A stretch of 50,886 nucleotides of DNA from a virus. A model generated the notes under the pieces. That model ran no database searches, was not told the DNA's origin, and was given only the letters and a program-made list of their open reading frames with translations. The DNA lies in the IMG/VR virus record IMGVR_UViG_3300021960_007868, positions 1 through 50,886 of that record, one strand, 5' to 3'. A program made the translations under genes and the position numbers. This document shows, in pieces, positions 1 through 8,049 of this stretch; the stretch's first letter is position 1; every line of letters starts with the position of its first letter.

Positions 1-252
1 GTAGTCTAACATTTTTACAAAATGAAAGTTTAGTAAAGGATCGCCAAAATTGCCACAGAATGTAATCTTTTTAATTTGTTTCTTTATTGCAGGTGTAAAT
101 ATATTTTTAAATTGCTGTATAGTCCAGTCTGATTCTTTAAGCAACGGATTTGATATTCCACCATGATGATTCCTACTACACATAGGACATTTTGCTTGAC
201 ATCGATTGCTAATTTCTACATGAATACTTTGTAATTGATTAATACTAAACAC
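1..252 (-). CDS. Radical SAM protein, N-terminal part (cut by window edge)
   Basis: Reading the minus strand from a GTG at 252 gives 84 open codons running off the left edge. Residues 18-25 carry the radical SAM cluster motif CxxxCxxC (C18, C22, C25), which in this superfamily binds the [4Fe-4S] cluster that cleaves S-adenosylmethionine. About 45 residues later a CGNFGDP segment sits where the GGEP motif of radical SAM proteins normally lies. An in-frame TAG two codons upstream makes GTG 252 the furthest upstream usable start. No Shine-Dalgarno sequence is visible; a TATAAATA lies 4 nt before the start, shared in layout with the divergent gene at 291. The C-terminal half, including any SPASM domain and the substrate, cannot be judged. 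The radical SAM call is firm; the function is unknown. Confidence 0.85.
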   Translation of the reverse strand, partial: MFSINQLQSIHVEISNRCQAKCPMCSRNHHGGISNPLLKESDWTIQQFKNIFTPAIKKQIKKITFCGNFGDPLLNFHFVKMLDY

Positions 253-256
253 TTTC

Positions 257-264
257 TATTTATA
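257..264 (-). promoter_or_regulatory. T4-type late promoter motif TATAAATA, 4 nt before GTG start
   Basis: An exact TATAAATA on the minus strand ends 4 nt before the GTG start at 252. In T4, late transcripts begin a few bases after this element, so the start codon would lie at or next to the transcript 5' end. Confidence 0.6.
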
Positions 265-278
265 TGCGCAGTTAATGA

Positions 279-286
279 TATAAATA
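279..286 (+). promoter_or_regulatory. T4-type late promoter motif TATAAATA, 4 nt before ATG start
   Basis: An exact TATAAATA on the plus strand is followed by CTAT and then the ATG at 291. It lies 14 bases from the divergent minus-strand copy at 257-264, forming a compact bidirectional promoter region. Confidence 0.6.
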
Positions 287-290
287 CTAT

Positions 291-1031
291 ATGGATCAGA
301 TAGAATTTTATAACGCTTACAAAGACGTTAAAATTACCCCAAAGCCTTTGCCAGATTATAGTTTAGAAGACAAAGTAAAATGGATTTTCTCAGGACACGG
401 ATATCATTGGGTTGAGTTTGACTTTGTTATGCCTAATTGGCTAAACGAAAGTACACATGCAAATGACTATTACGTTGCACACAGAGATATTTTTTCAGGC
501 GAAGGCACACATCACGGCTGGAGCAGTTGTGTGTTGCACGGCATTGATACTGATAAAACAAACGTTTGGCAGACTTACGGATACGAGTCAGAACCAATTT
601 ACAAATGGACTGAGCTTGGTTGTAAAACTAAGAAAATTAAAACGTTTTTTGATTGTGTATTTCCGGCAGAACAATATGCTAGAATTAGATTTATGAAATT
701 AGCAGCAGGAGGCTGGATTTCTCCCCACAATGATTTTAGTCCAATGATAAGCCTTGATAATTTATTTGACTATCCACTACCAATTAACATTGCTATTGAT
801 CATCCTGATGAGTGTTATATGACTATAAAAGACAACGGTTGTGTTCCATTTAAATCAAATAGTGCATTTATGGTTAATATTTTTAATGACCACAGTGTAA
901 TAAACAATAGTAGTAAAGATAGAATTCATTTAATAGCACATTGCTATCTTGGAAATAAAAGAAAAGAATTCTGTGAACTTATTGTCAGTAGCTACGAGAA
1001 ACAACATGCAAAAATACAAAGCCAAGTTTAG
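291..1031 (+). CDS. 2-oxoglutarate/Fe(II) dioxygenase, aspartyl/asparaginyl hydroxylase-like
   Basis: 246 aa. The C-terminal half carries the iron-binding facial triad of 2-oxoglutarate-dependent dioxygenases: H146-x-D148 in a GGWISPHND context and distal H201, followed by R211 in a DRIHL segment that fits the 2-oxoglutarate-binding arginine. This pattern is typical of the aspartyl/asparaginyl beta-hydroxylase family, which hydroxylates protein side chains or small molecules using O2 and 2-oxoglutarate. The substrate is not predictable. The next methionine is residue 47, so ATG 291 is the reasonable start, although it has no Shine-Dalgarno sequence and lies 4 nt after TATAAATA. The gene overlaps the next plus-strand gene by 26 bp and is divergent from a radical SAM gene. 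Family call fairly sure. Confidence 0.75.
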   Translation: MDQIEFYNAYKDVKITPKPLPDYSLEDKVKWIFSGHGYHWVEFDFVMPNWLNESTHANDYYVAHRDIFSGEGTHHGWSSCVLHGIDTDKTNVWQTYGYESEPIYKWTELGCKTKKIKTFFDCVFPAEQYARIRFMKLAAGGWISPHNDFSPMISLDNLFDYPLPINIAIDHPDECYMTIKDNGCVPFKSNSAFMVNIFNDHSVINNSSKDRIHLIAHCYLGNKRKEFCELIVSSYEKQHAKIQSQV

Positions 1032-2166
1032 TGCATCAAAAACATGCGTATGTATTGTAAACGATGTTAAAAACTATTCAGTAGACAAGCAAATTGTAAT
1101 CAATCGTGCCGATTATACTATAAGCAATCTTACCGGAATAGGGTATGATGTTTTTGAAGACACAAGTATAGATAAACTATTATTACATGTTTCAAAGTCT
1201 TACGACTATGCTGTTGTAATAAGTGCCGGTACAGAATTTATAAATGGCAATACATTTTTTGATAATCATCCCAAAGAGTATGAGTTAATTGCACACATAC
1301 TCGACGGCGGTGATGCTTATTACGGAATTCACCCTCAATGCTTTAGTATTAACTTAACAACTTATATCGACTTAGGTAGTCCAAAGTTTGGCAAAGAAGA
1401 ACCATTTTCGAGTCATGTACAACATAATCCAATGCGTTCTTACAACAACATACACGATGACTATTTGCCAACGTGGGTTGCTCCTGGAAAGATTGAAGGA
1501 AAATATAAACACAAACTACCAGGCTGGAATCTTATAAGTGCATTTCTTAACAAGCACAAACGTATTGAAACTTATAGTGCCGAAGTACGTGAAGGTAAAT
1601 TTTATCTATATACAAAAAGTGAAACAACTAGTTATGTATACCAGAAATACAATTATTGTTTAACCACACATGTACATAATACTGCAACCGGCAAAGCCCA
1701 CAGTTATCCACGACCGTATGACACACCTATATACGAGCTAATAACTCCTGCTAACAAACATGCTGCTAAATTACGTAGCCCGACGGCACTTATAAAGTAT
1801 TACGATTATAACCAAGCAGCATTAGATAGTGTAGGCGGTGGGTTTCAATGCGATCCTATTAATAATCCAGAGGACTTTGTAAAATGGTTGCCTAAGAACA
1901 ATCCGCAAGGCACTGTAATTGATATGAGTAATATATTTTGCTACGAGGGTACTGCTATGATGTATAGTTTATATTATAGAGTACAACAGGAAAACTTGCT
2001 TATAAATCTTTTAAAAGACAGTCTTCCTACTGCAACAATTATATTTGATCAACGTGCTGCTGAAGGAATAAAACCCTGGCGCCTAGAACACGGACTAGTT
2101 GAAAGTTTAGAAATTACAGACTTTGAGAGTTTAGATCTGCCATCATGGTATCAAACTTCTCTTTAG
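1006..2166 (+). CDS. Unknown protein, possibly GT-A glycosyltransferase-like
   Basis: 386 aa from ATG 1006; the reading frame is open back to a TTG at 949, but ATG 1006 has a weak purine-rich GAGAAA upstream and is preferred. It overlaps the dioxygenase gene by 26 bp, so the two are co-transcribed. I do not recognise a named family. The segment around residues 60-120 (SYDYAVVISAGTEF, then AHILDGGDAYYGIHPQCFSI) has the feel of a GT-A glycosyltransferase core in which a hydrophobic strand ends in an acidic metal site, but no clear DxD is present at that point. No signal peptide or membrane segment is seen. Its 3' end overlaps the convergent radical SAM gene by 53 bp. Function unknown; the glycosyltransferase idea is weak inference from residue pattern and neighbours. 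Confidence 0.6.
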   Translation: MQKYKAKFSASKTCVCIVNDVKNYSVDKQIVINRADYTISNLTGIGYDVFEDTSIDKLLLHVSKSYDYAVVISAGTEFINGNTFFDNHPKEYELIAHILDGGDAYYGIHPQCFSINLTTYIDLGSPKFGKEEPFSSHVQHNPMRSYNNIHDDYLPTWVAPGKIEGKYKHKLPGWNLISAFLNKHKRIETYSAEVREGKFYLYTKSETTSYVYQKYNYCLTTHVHNTATGKAHSYPRPYDTPIYELITPANKHAAKLRSPTALIKYYDYNQAALDSVGGGFQCDPINNPEDFVKWLPKNNPQGTVIDMSNIFCYEGTAMMYSLYYRVQQENLLINLLKDSLPTATIIFDQRAAEGIKPWRLEHGLVESLEITDFESLDLPSWYQTSL

Positions 2167-3169
2167 TTTTTGCTTTTGGCGCACATATACCGCACCAGCA
2201 ACTTTTCTTTTTACACACTATACCAGTGTTGTGCATTTTAGAAAATATATCGTTAGTATTGTTTAAGTTACCAATTGGTCCAACTTTGCTATCATAATTC
2301 ATTCTGCAATCTTTGTTTGTAAACACTTCACCTGTAGTTTGTCTAATATATAAAAAATGATCAGCTACACTACAATGCCAATTTTTAAAATGATTGTCTA
2401 CATACTTTGTATCACAGCCGCTTGCGCAAAGAGTTTTATTACCACAACATGCCCTACCTTCTGCACTGAGATTTAATCCCTTTACAAATACATGTGCTAA
2501 TTTATCTTTTGTTGTTACTGTGCGTCCAAGTAGATACTCGGTTTGTTCTGCATTATAGTTCCAGCGCATATCAAGCCAATGATGATCAAGTTGTCGTGGA
2601 TGATAAGGAACATTGTTATCTTTGCACCACTCAATCATACCAATGCAGTTATCCCATAATTTAGGATGCATCATTAGATTTACTGTAAAGTTAATATTGT
2701 TTTCTTTACAATATAGTATATTATTTTTTACTAGTTGCTGTTGCTTATCTGTACTTTCGGCATGATAGCTTATTGTGTAATAATCAACATATTCGCTTAT
2801 ACGTTTCCATTGACGCATACCAACTACTGCATTTGTAATAAATGCTGTACCCATATACCAATTAATAGATTTCTTTTTATAAGCTATACATTTGAGTATA
2901 TCAACAATGTGTGGATGAAATAAACTTTCGCCGCCTTGGATATTTAAATTTGCCTGTCTTGCATGTTGAGGACGCTCTTGCATTTTTTTGTCTACATATT
3001 TAAAAATAAAATCTACAGTTTCGTTACAGGCTCCTAGACTCGGATGTTCAGTTTTGTTATCGTGTCCGTCACCGCAGTATCTGCAATCAAGATTACATTT
3101 CAGTGTGCTTTCCCACGCAACTTGAAATATTCTATCTTCTTGAGGTATTAGTGTATCAAAGTTAGGCAT
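2114..3169 (-). CDS. Radical SAM protein with C-terminal cysteine cluster
   Basis: 351 aa from ATG 3169, which has a strong GGAGAG Shine-Dalgarno 3 bases upstream. A longer in-frame start at 3217 lies inside the upstream gene and is less likely. The cluster motif is C25-x3-C29-x2-C32 (CNLDCRYC), followed by NIQGGESLF, the GGE motif that contacts SAM. The C-terminal third is rich in cysteines (RACCGNKTLC, then KKKSCWCGIC near the end), which suggests an auxiliary Fe-S cluster of the SPASM or twitch kind. It is the last gene of the 8939-2114 operon, overlapping the radical SAM gene upstream by 8 bp, and it overlaps the convergent plus-strand gene by 53 bp. Reaction and substrate unknown. Confidence 0.85.
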   Translation of the reverse strand: MPNFDTLIPQEDRIFQVAWESTLKCNLDCRYCGDGHDNKTEHPSLGACNETVDFIFKYVDKKMQERPQHARQANLNIQGGESLFHPHIVDILKCIAYKKKSINWYMGTAFITNAVVGMRQWKRISEYVDYYTISYHAESTDKQQQLVKNNILYCKENNINFTVNLMMHPKLWDNCIGMIEWCKDNNVPYHPRQLDHHWLDMRWNYNAEQTEYLLGRTVTTKDKLAHVFVKGLNLSAEGRACCGNKTLCASGCDTKYVDNHFKNWHCSVADHFLYIRQTTGEVFTNKDCRMNYDSKVGPIGNLNNTNDIFSKMHNTGIVCKKKSCWCGICAPKAKTKEKFDTMMADLNSQSL

Positions 3170-4070
3170 GTTCTCTCCACTTTGTAATAATAGTTTCGCC
3201 GCTGCAAGGACATACATCTTTATTGCATGTTATAGGTGCTATGTTTATTCTGGGTAAGTCGTAAATGTTGTATCCAAGATGAACTCCGCAGTTTCCTCCA
3301 ACGTTTCCCTGTCTATCTATTTTTACCAAATCAACACCTAGATTACATTTCCATCCTTTGAAATGATTTAAGTTGTTTACAATAAAATAATTATCGTCAG
3401 TGTATTCAACATTGTCAATACTAAACTGTGTTCTTGGTTTGCGTTGTACACGGTTATACCAATCCATATCTGGATAGCGTTTAATCGAATCTGTTACATA
3501 TGCAAGTTGTTCTGTTGTGTACTTGTGTGAGCCGTTATACACAACAGTCTTAGCAATTACAGGAAATGGCATTTTACTAGCACACACAGCGTCTACAAGC
3601 ATCTTACAGGTATCAAAGTTGTTAGGATCCATTAGCACATCAATATTTGTTTCAATATCATTATTATATAAGTAATCAGCTACTTCAATACAATGCTCTG
3701 TATTTGAAAATTCGTGATGCAAACTTATATGTACTACGTCAAAACAATGAAAGTTAGCAATCCACCAACGCATACTTTGACTAGCGTTTGTACTTAAACA
3801 AATAGTTACATCATGTGCTAGTTTTAAAGCATTACAAAGTTGAGGCAAGTGTTTCCAAAGTGTTGGTTCACCTCCAATAAGGTATAGTCTAGTTTTTCGT
3901 TGATGCTGTTTAATATAATTTAATAATGCTGCTTCTATTTTATTAATATCGGGCCACAATACAGTTCCTTCATTAGCCCCTGGAAAGCAGTAATTACATT
4001 TGTAATTACAAACATTACCTAAGTCAAGTTCTATAACAAAATCTGTATCAGTATTTTTTATCGATATCAT
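3162..4070 (-). CDS. Radical SAM protein, short form with C-terminal Cys cluster
   Basis: 302 aa. The motif C21-x3-C25-x2-C28 (CNYKCNYC) is followed by a clear IGGEPTLW SAM-binding motif. The C-terminus has FKGWKC, a CG pair and then a C-x4-C-x-C group ending near residue 290, likely ligands for a second Fe-S cluster. The same C-terminal layout is found in the radical SAM protein at 16046-17017, so the two are probably paralogues. Its start overlaps the stop of the upstream twitch-type radical SAM gene by 4 bp (ATGA), and its end overlaps the downstream radical SAM gene by 8 bp, so the three are translationally coupled. Substrate unknown. Confidence 0.87.
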   Translation of the reverse strand: MISIKNTDTDFVIELDLGNVCNYKCNYCFPGANEGTVLWPDINKIEAALLNYIKQHQRKTRLYLIGGEPTLWKHLPQLCNALKLAHDVTICLSTNASQSMRWWIANFHCFDVVHISLHHEFSNTEHCIEVADYLYNNDIETNIDVLMDPNNFDTCKMLVDAVCASKMPFPVIAKTVVYNGSHKYTTEQLAYVTDSIKRYPDMDWYNRVQRKPRTQFSIDNVEYTDDNYFIVNNLNHFKGWKCNLGVDLVKIDRQGNVGGNCGVHLGYNIYDLPRINIAPITCNKDVCPCSGETIITKWREHA

Positions 4071-5446
4071 AACAAATGAGCTAATTCAGGAAATACGTCT
4101 TTAGCATTTACTCCTCTAATTGTATCAAGTTTGTTTACATATTCTTTGAATCCTGGTAACAGGTGACTGTTGTCCTGTGCATCCATATGATTTAATATTG
4201 CTTCCCAGCGGCGCCATCCATAGGGATTTTGTTTCCAAAACACAGTATCTTTGGTATAATGGTCGTACAAGTATCCTTTAAACTTATTAAATGTTTCTCG
4301 TATTTGCTGCTTGTCTTCTTTGGGCAATATTTGTATACTCATAAATGTTGGAATATACAACAAGTGCATATTAATTAACCCGCCTCCGGCTTTAACTCCT
4401 TTTATTTCTTCTGTGTTTACTTTACGGAAATTTTGTGATAGTTTCCAATGTATAAAATCAGGAAGATGCTTGATGTTAAATATTTGTATTGCAGTAGCAA
4501 TGCTAGGACGTATATTATCAGGTGTATTGTCTAACATATGTAAATTAGTTTCTACTGTGTTCCAGTCTGTAGGAAAACGTATGTAGTTGTTGCGTGGACC
4601 AGCTGCATCCATACTCACACCTACTTTGACAAGTTCAAAGTGTTTCCATAACTCAATTAGTTCCTCATCAACTAAAATCCCATTGGTATTGTATCGCAAA
4701 CGTATACGTGTGTTGTATCCTTGCCGTATAATTTCTTCTATAAACTTTTTATGCTCTTTAATCATTAGTGGCTCACCGCCAGCAAAGTATACTTCACGCA
4801 AGTTAGGTATTTGTTTGTACAAGTCGTGCCAAAATATTTCTTGTTCGTGCCATTTGTTGTTAAACTCTGCTTTGTCCCATTGCATTTGGCGCTTTACTTC
4901 AGGATCTTCAAGCTGAGGCTCTAATACTTTCCAGTCTTTTACCCACTTGCTACTATCATGCGGACTACACATAACACACTTAATATTACAAGTGTGTCCT
5001 AAACGCAAGTCTAAATATTGTAATTCGTCTTTGTATCTTCCATCTTCTTTGGTATCGTTGAGCAGTTGAGGAATATCAAGTCCACGTTCCATCCAAGTGC
5101 CAGTTTCCCATACACGTTTGCTTACTACACCTTTTGATTCTTCTTCAAAACATTTTGTGCAACTAGCAGGTATTTTACCATCCATCATAGTGCGTCTTAC
5201 ACCACGCATGTACTCACTGTTCCAGGCTTCCATAGGAGAACTTTTTGCAAAGTTTAAATGCTGTCCTGCATCTGTTTTTACAATACCAACTGTATGATCA
5301 GTTCCAGCGCCACTGGCATTGGCACTACAACACAATCGCATGTCGCCGTTGGGTCTTGTTGCCAAGTGTATCCAGGGCAATGCACAAAACGTTGGAGTAG
5401 CTTGTTCAGCAAGATGTTCTTTAAATAGATTTACAAAATCTGTCAT
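4067..5446 (-). CDS. Twitch-domain radical SAM protein
   Basis: 459 aa. The N-terminus (about residues 20-105) has the pattern of an N-terminal twitch/SPASM-like domain: CALPWIHL starting at C21, the pair C39-C40 after PNGDMRL, a W-N-S-E-Y-M segment, then C96-x2-C99. These cysteines would bind an auxiliary Fe-S cluster. The radical SAM core follows with C153-x3-C157-x2-C160 (CNIKCVMC) and FAGGEPLM. This arrangement matches proteins annotated as twitch domain-containing radical SAM proteins, common in phage and surface-polysaccharide loci but without a known reaction. Proteins at 17010 and 18286 share the layout. Overlaps the methyltransferase gene upstream and the radical SAM gene downstream by 4 bp each. 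Confidence 0.88.
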   Translation of the reverse strand: MTDFVNLFKEHLAEQATPTFCALPWIHLATRPNGDMRLCCSANASGAGTDHTVGIVKTDAGQHLNFAKSSPMEAWNSEYMRGVRRTMMDGKIPASCTKCFEEESKGVVSKRVWETGTWMERGLDIPQLLNDTKEDGRYKDELQYLDLRLGHTCNIKCVMCSPHDSSKWVKDWKVLEPQLEDPEVKRQMQWDKAEFNNKWHEQEIFWHDLYKQIPNLREVYFAGGEPLMIKEHKKFIEEIIRQGYNTRIRLRYNTNGILVDEELIELWKHFELVKVGVSMDAAGPRNNYIRFPTDWNTVETNLHMLDNTPDNIRPSIATAIQIFNIKHLPDFIHWKLSQNFRKVNTEEIKGVKAGGGLINMHLLYIPTFMSIQILPKEDKQQIRETFNKFKGYLYDHYTKDTVFWKQNPYGWRRWEAILNHMDAQDNSHLLPGFKEYVNKLDTIRGVNAKDVFPELAHLL

Positions 5447-6048
5447 TTACGTCCTATTAGCAAGAATCTATTATACAAGGGAAGTTCTAATGTGTCTCTA
5501 GTATATACTTTACTTAGTCCGCTAGTTTTTTCAAATTCTTCTATTGTGTTATAACAGCGTATGTGATTTGGTATATCAATATAATTATTATTTTGTATTG
5601 CAATAGCAGTTCCTTGGGGTACACGCTCTAACCAAGTATTGTATTGCTCTTGTGTAATGTGTTCGGTACTAGTATTAATTACTAGATCAGGCTTGTATTC
5701 GTATTCGTATGTACACATATCACAAGTAATAGCATTAAACTTACCGTCTATCTCTTGTCGTTTACAAATCATGTTTGCTACTTCTTCACAAGTTGGGTCA
5801 ATGTCAACACTACGTATGTCATTTATTTCAATGTTGCTGTTGAATAGCAAACTAGACAATACGCCGTTCCATCCACCAAAAATTACAATGTTTAACGGAC
5901 CTCGTCTATGAGAATTATGTAGATGCTCAACTAACCATACTTTGCTTTTTAATTGCCCTTTCCAAAAACTTTCTAAAACACCAAAATGATTTTCGTTGTT
6001 GCGTATTGCATCCATCCAAAATGCTACATCATCTAAATCTACCAACAT
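5443..6048 (-). CDS. Class I SAM-dependent methyltransferase-like protein
   Basis: 201 aa. Residues 53-62 (NIVIFGGWNG) form a glycine-rich strand-loop like methyltransferase motif I, residues 81-84 (VDID) give the acidic residues expected to hold the SAM ribose, D110 follows a short strand, and DLVINTSTEHI near 121-131 fits the motif IV strand. Together this is a Rossmann-fold methyltransferase, shorter than many. Acceptor unknown. Start ATG 6048 overlaps the end of the upstream gene by 10 bp; the stop overlaps the twitch radical SAM gene by 4 bp. In this operon it could methylate a sugar or peptide handled by the neighbouring enzymes, which is inference. Confidence 0.7.
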   Translation of the reverse strand: MLVDLDDVAFWMDAIRNNENHFGVLESFWKGQLKSKVWLVEHLHNSHRRGPLNIVIFGGWNGVLSSLLFNSNIEINDIRSVDIDPTCEEVANMICKRQEIDGKFNAITCDMCTYEYEYKPDLVINTSTEHITQEQYNTWLERVPQGTAIAIQNNNYIDIPNHIRCYNTIEEFEKTSGLSKVYTRDTLELPLYNRFLLIGRK

Positions 6049-7118
6049 GTTTTAATCATACTTTCTTTGATGCTTTTAAAATGCTTGTAATTATGCTTAC
6101 GCACGTCAAGTGTAGCCCGTTGCAATTCTTCAAGGCTGTAGTTACTAATAGTATTATACAACGAATTTATTGCTTTGTAAAGTCTTTTTTCTTGGTCAGA
6201 ATCATCATAACTTTCATCCCATAAATGATCGAATGTTTTAAATCCTAACTCTTTAAGATATTTAAGCGTGTGCTTTGGTCCAATAATAATAAATGCTTGT
6301 TTACATACAATAGGCTTCCAAGTTTTTTCGCTAAGGAAAATATGTTCATGAACATTCCAATGGGGTTCGTAATGTGTTTCTGTTACTACATTAATTAAAC
6401 TATCTTGATATACTAATCTGTTATAATCGTGTGGACGTGAGCCTCTTGAAAAATCTTCTGTATCAAAATTCAACGGCAACTTGTGTTTGGTAATTTCTTT
6501 TTGTTCATTTATAATATCAAATGTTTCTTCTGTAAAGTTTTTGTAGCTCATTACAATACTATCATACATAGTAGGCACTTCTTCATATGTTTCGTATTGC
6601 TTGTCTAAACAAGTAACAGTGCCTCTGTCCAATAATCCTAAATAATCCATATATGTTACAGTTTGTAAACGATGCGGGTGCGGACGGTTGTTCAAACAAC
6701 AAAAATAATTTGCTCTGTCATATTTTATTTTATGCAAATTATAATCTATTAAATTATCATACACTCTATGATACCACTCAGGATAGTAAACAGTTCTGAA
6801 GTTTGGATTATCTGTCCATTTTGCATATTCGTTTTCTGCATTATATAAAGATGTTGCAAATATAACTTTGTGTTGCAAATTATTTTCACAAACAAATCTG
6901 TCAATTTTTGGAAAGCGTCTATATGCATATCCTTCTAGTAAATCATGTAGTATTAAAAATACATTAGGTCTTTGTAATTCTGCTATATACTCAAATTTAT
7001 CACGCTCGCGAAAATAACGTATAAAATAATATTCTCCGTCGCCGTTCCAATTTTCGTAAGCTAGGTAAGGTAAGCCAAAAGGATCAGTACATCTATTGTG
7101 TTTCTTATCACTATACAT
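6039..7118 (-). CDS. SEKT-family protein, possible GT-B-type glycosyltransferase
   Basis: 359 aa. The C-terminal third contains LSEKTWKPI, then FIIIGPKHTLKYLKELGFKTF and a DESYD segment. The shape 'SEK-x-P-I ... F-I-x-x-G' resembles the nucleotide-sugar-binding end of GT-B enzymes such as the fucosyltransferase GT10 and exostosin GT47 families, where a conserved EK pair contacts the donor. The middle holds CCLNNRPHPHR, also conserved in the paralogues. Three relatives lie in this window (7111-8049, 10380-11462, 14021-15364). It overlaps the upstream paralogue by 8 bp and the methyltransferase gene by 10 bp. Membership in a four-gene family is clear; the glycosyltransferase role is inference from motif and context. 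Confidence 0.6.
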   Translation of the reverse strand: MYSDKKHNRCTDPFGLPYLAYENWNGDGEYYFIRYFRERDKFEYIAELQRPNVFLILHDLLEGYAYRRFPKIDRFVCENNLQHKVIFATSLYNAENEYAKWTDNPNFRTVYYPEWYHRVYDNLIDYNLHKIKYDRANYFCCLNNRPHPHRLQTVTYMDYLGLLDRGTVTCLDKQYETYEEVPTMYDSIVMSYKNFTEETFDIINEQKEITKHKLPLNFDTEDFSRGSRPHDYNRLVYQDSLINVVTETHYEPHWNVHEHIFLSEKTWKPIVCKQAFIIIGPKHTLKYLKELGFKTFDHLWDESYDDSDQEKRLYKAINSLYNTISNYSLEELQRATLDVRKHNYKHFKSIKESMIKTCW

Positions 7119-8049
7119 CTTGTACTAAATCCATAGCTAATTCAAAATTATGCTTACGTATTTTGCGAGTAAGTTTATTTAATTGTTTTAGTGTGTACTT
7201 TTTTAATAATATATCCAATTGATCTATTGCTGCATACATTCTTTTATCATTGTCCATAGTATCATAAGACTCGTCAAATATATTTCCAAATGTTTCAAAG
7301 CCAATATCTCTTAATCTTTTTAAAGTATATTTTTGTCCAATAATTATAAACATCTGTCCTGCAAGTATAGGCTTCCATGTTTTTTCACTTAAAAATAATC
7401 CCGGTTCATTATAAAACGTTTCACTTGTTAAATTAATCAAAGCTGAATAAATTTTTGGATTAAAGTCATAAGGTTTACTATATTCCATTGGATTGGCTGA
7501 TTCTACATGGTCTACATGCAAAGGTAATAACTTTTCTGTATCTTGTAGGATTTCTTTTGACAAAGGACTATTTTTACACCTTTGTACAAAATTAGTATGT
7601 GTGTCTTTTTTTAAACTTCTAAAACTAACAATTCCTTTATCAATTAGATTTAAATTATGGAGATACGCTAAAGCCTCACATCTATGTTCGTGCTGTCTGT
7701 TATTAAGATTACAAAACCATTTACTTTTGTAATCACGATGTAAATTTATATCATTGTTTTCATAAAAAGATCTTATAGATTCAAAATGAGAATTTTTATA
7801 GACTATTTGCATTTTAGCTATACAATCATTTTGTTTACACCACTGCTGATAAATTTCTGCACCGGCCAAGTTAGCTGATTTATATATTATTTTACTGCGG
7901 AATTTTAATTTGTGAACTTTTTTAAAATATGCATAAAGAAATCCTTCAGACATATCATTCACAACTATTGTTATGTTAGGATCATTTTGTAAGGTTTGCG
8001 GTAACCTTAAAAGACCTTGTGGATCTGTTAGGTAATAATTGTTTTCCAA
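7111..8049 (-). CDS. SEKT-family protein, possible GT-B-type glycosyltransferase (TTG start)
   Basis: 312 aa, paralogue of the protein at 6039-7118: it shares CNLNNRQHEHR in the middle and LSEKTWKPI, FIIIGQKYTLKRL, IGFETF and DESYD near the end. The start appears to be TTG 8049: an in-frame TAG lies two codons upstream, the next ATG is residue 33, and residues 8-13 (TDPQGL) line up with TDPFGL of the paralogue. It lacks about 35 N-terminal residues present in that paralogue after this point. The 5' end overlaps the epimerase gene by 22 bp. A glycosyltransferase role is inferred only. Confidence 0.6.
   Translation of the reverse strand: MENNYYLTDPQGLLRLPQTLQNDPNITIVVNDMSEGFLYAYFKKVHKLKFRSKIIYKSANLAGAEIYQQWCKQNDCIAKMQIVYKNSHFESIRSFYENNDINLHRDYKSKWFCNLNNRQHEHRCEALAYLHNLNLIDKGIVSFRSLKKDTHTNFVQRCKNSPLSKEILQDTEKLLPLHVDHVESANPMEYSKPYDFNPKIYSALINLTSETFYNEPGLFLSEKTWKPILAGQMFIIIGQKYTLKRLRDIGFETFGNIFDESYDTMDNDKRMYAAIDQLDILLKKYTLKQLNKLTRKIRKHNFELAMDLVQDV

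Noticed and set aside
949-1005. N-terminal extension of the 1006-2166 protein from a TTG at 949
   Set aside because: It would overlap the upstream gene by 83 bp and has no Shine-Dalgarno, while ATG 1006 has a purine-rich site.
3170-3217. N-terminal extension of the radical SAM gene at 2114 from an upstream start at 3217
   Set aside because: It lies inside the upstream gene, and ATG 3169 has a strong GGAGAG site just upstream.
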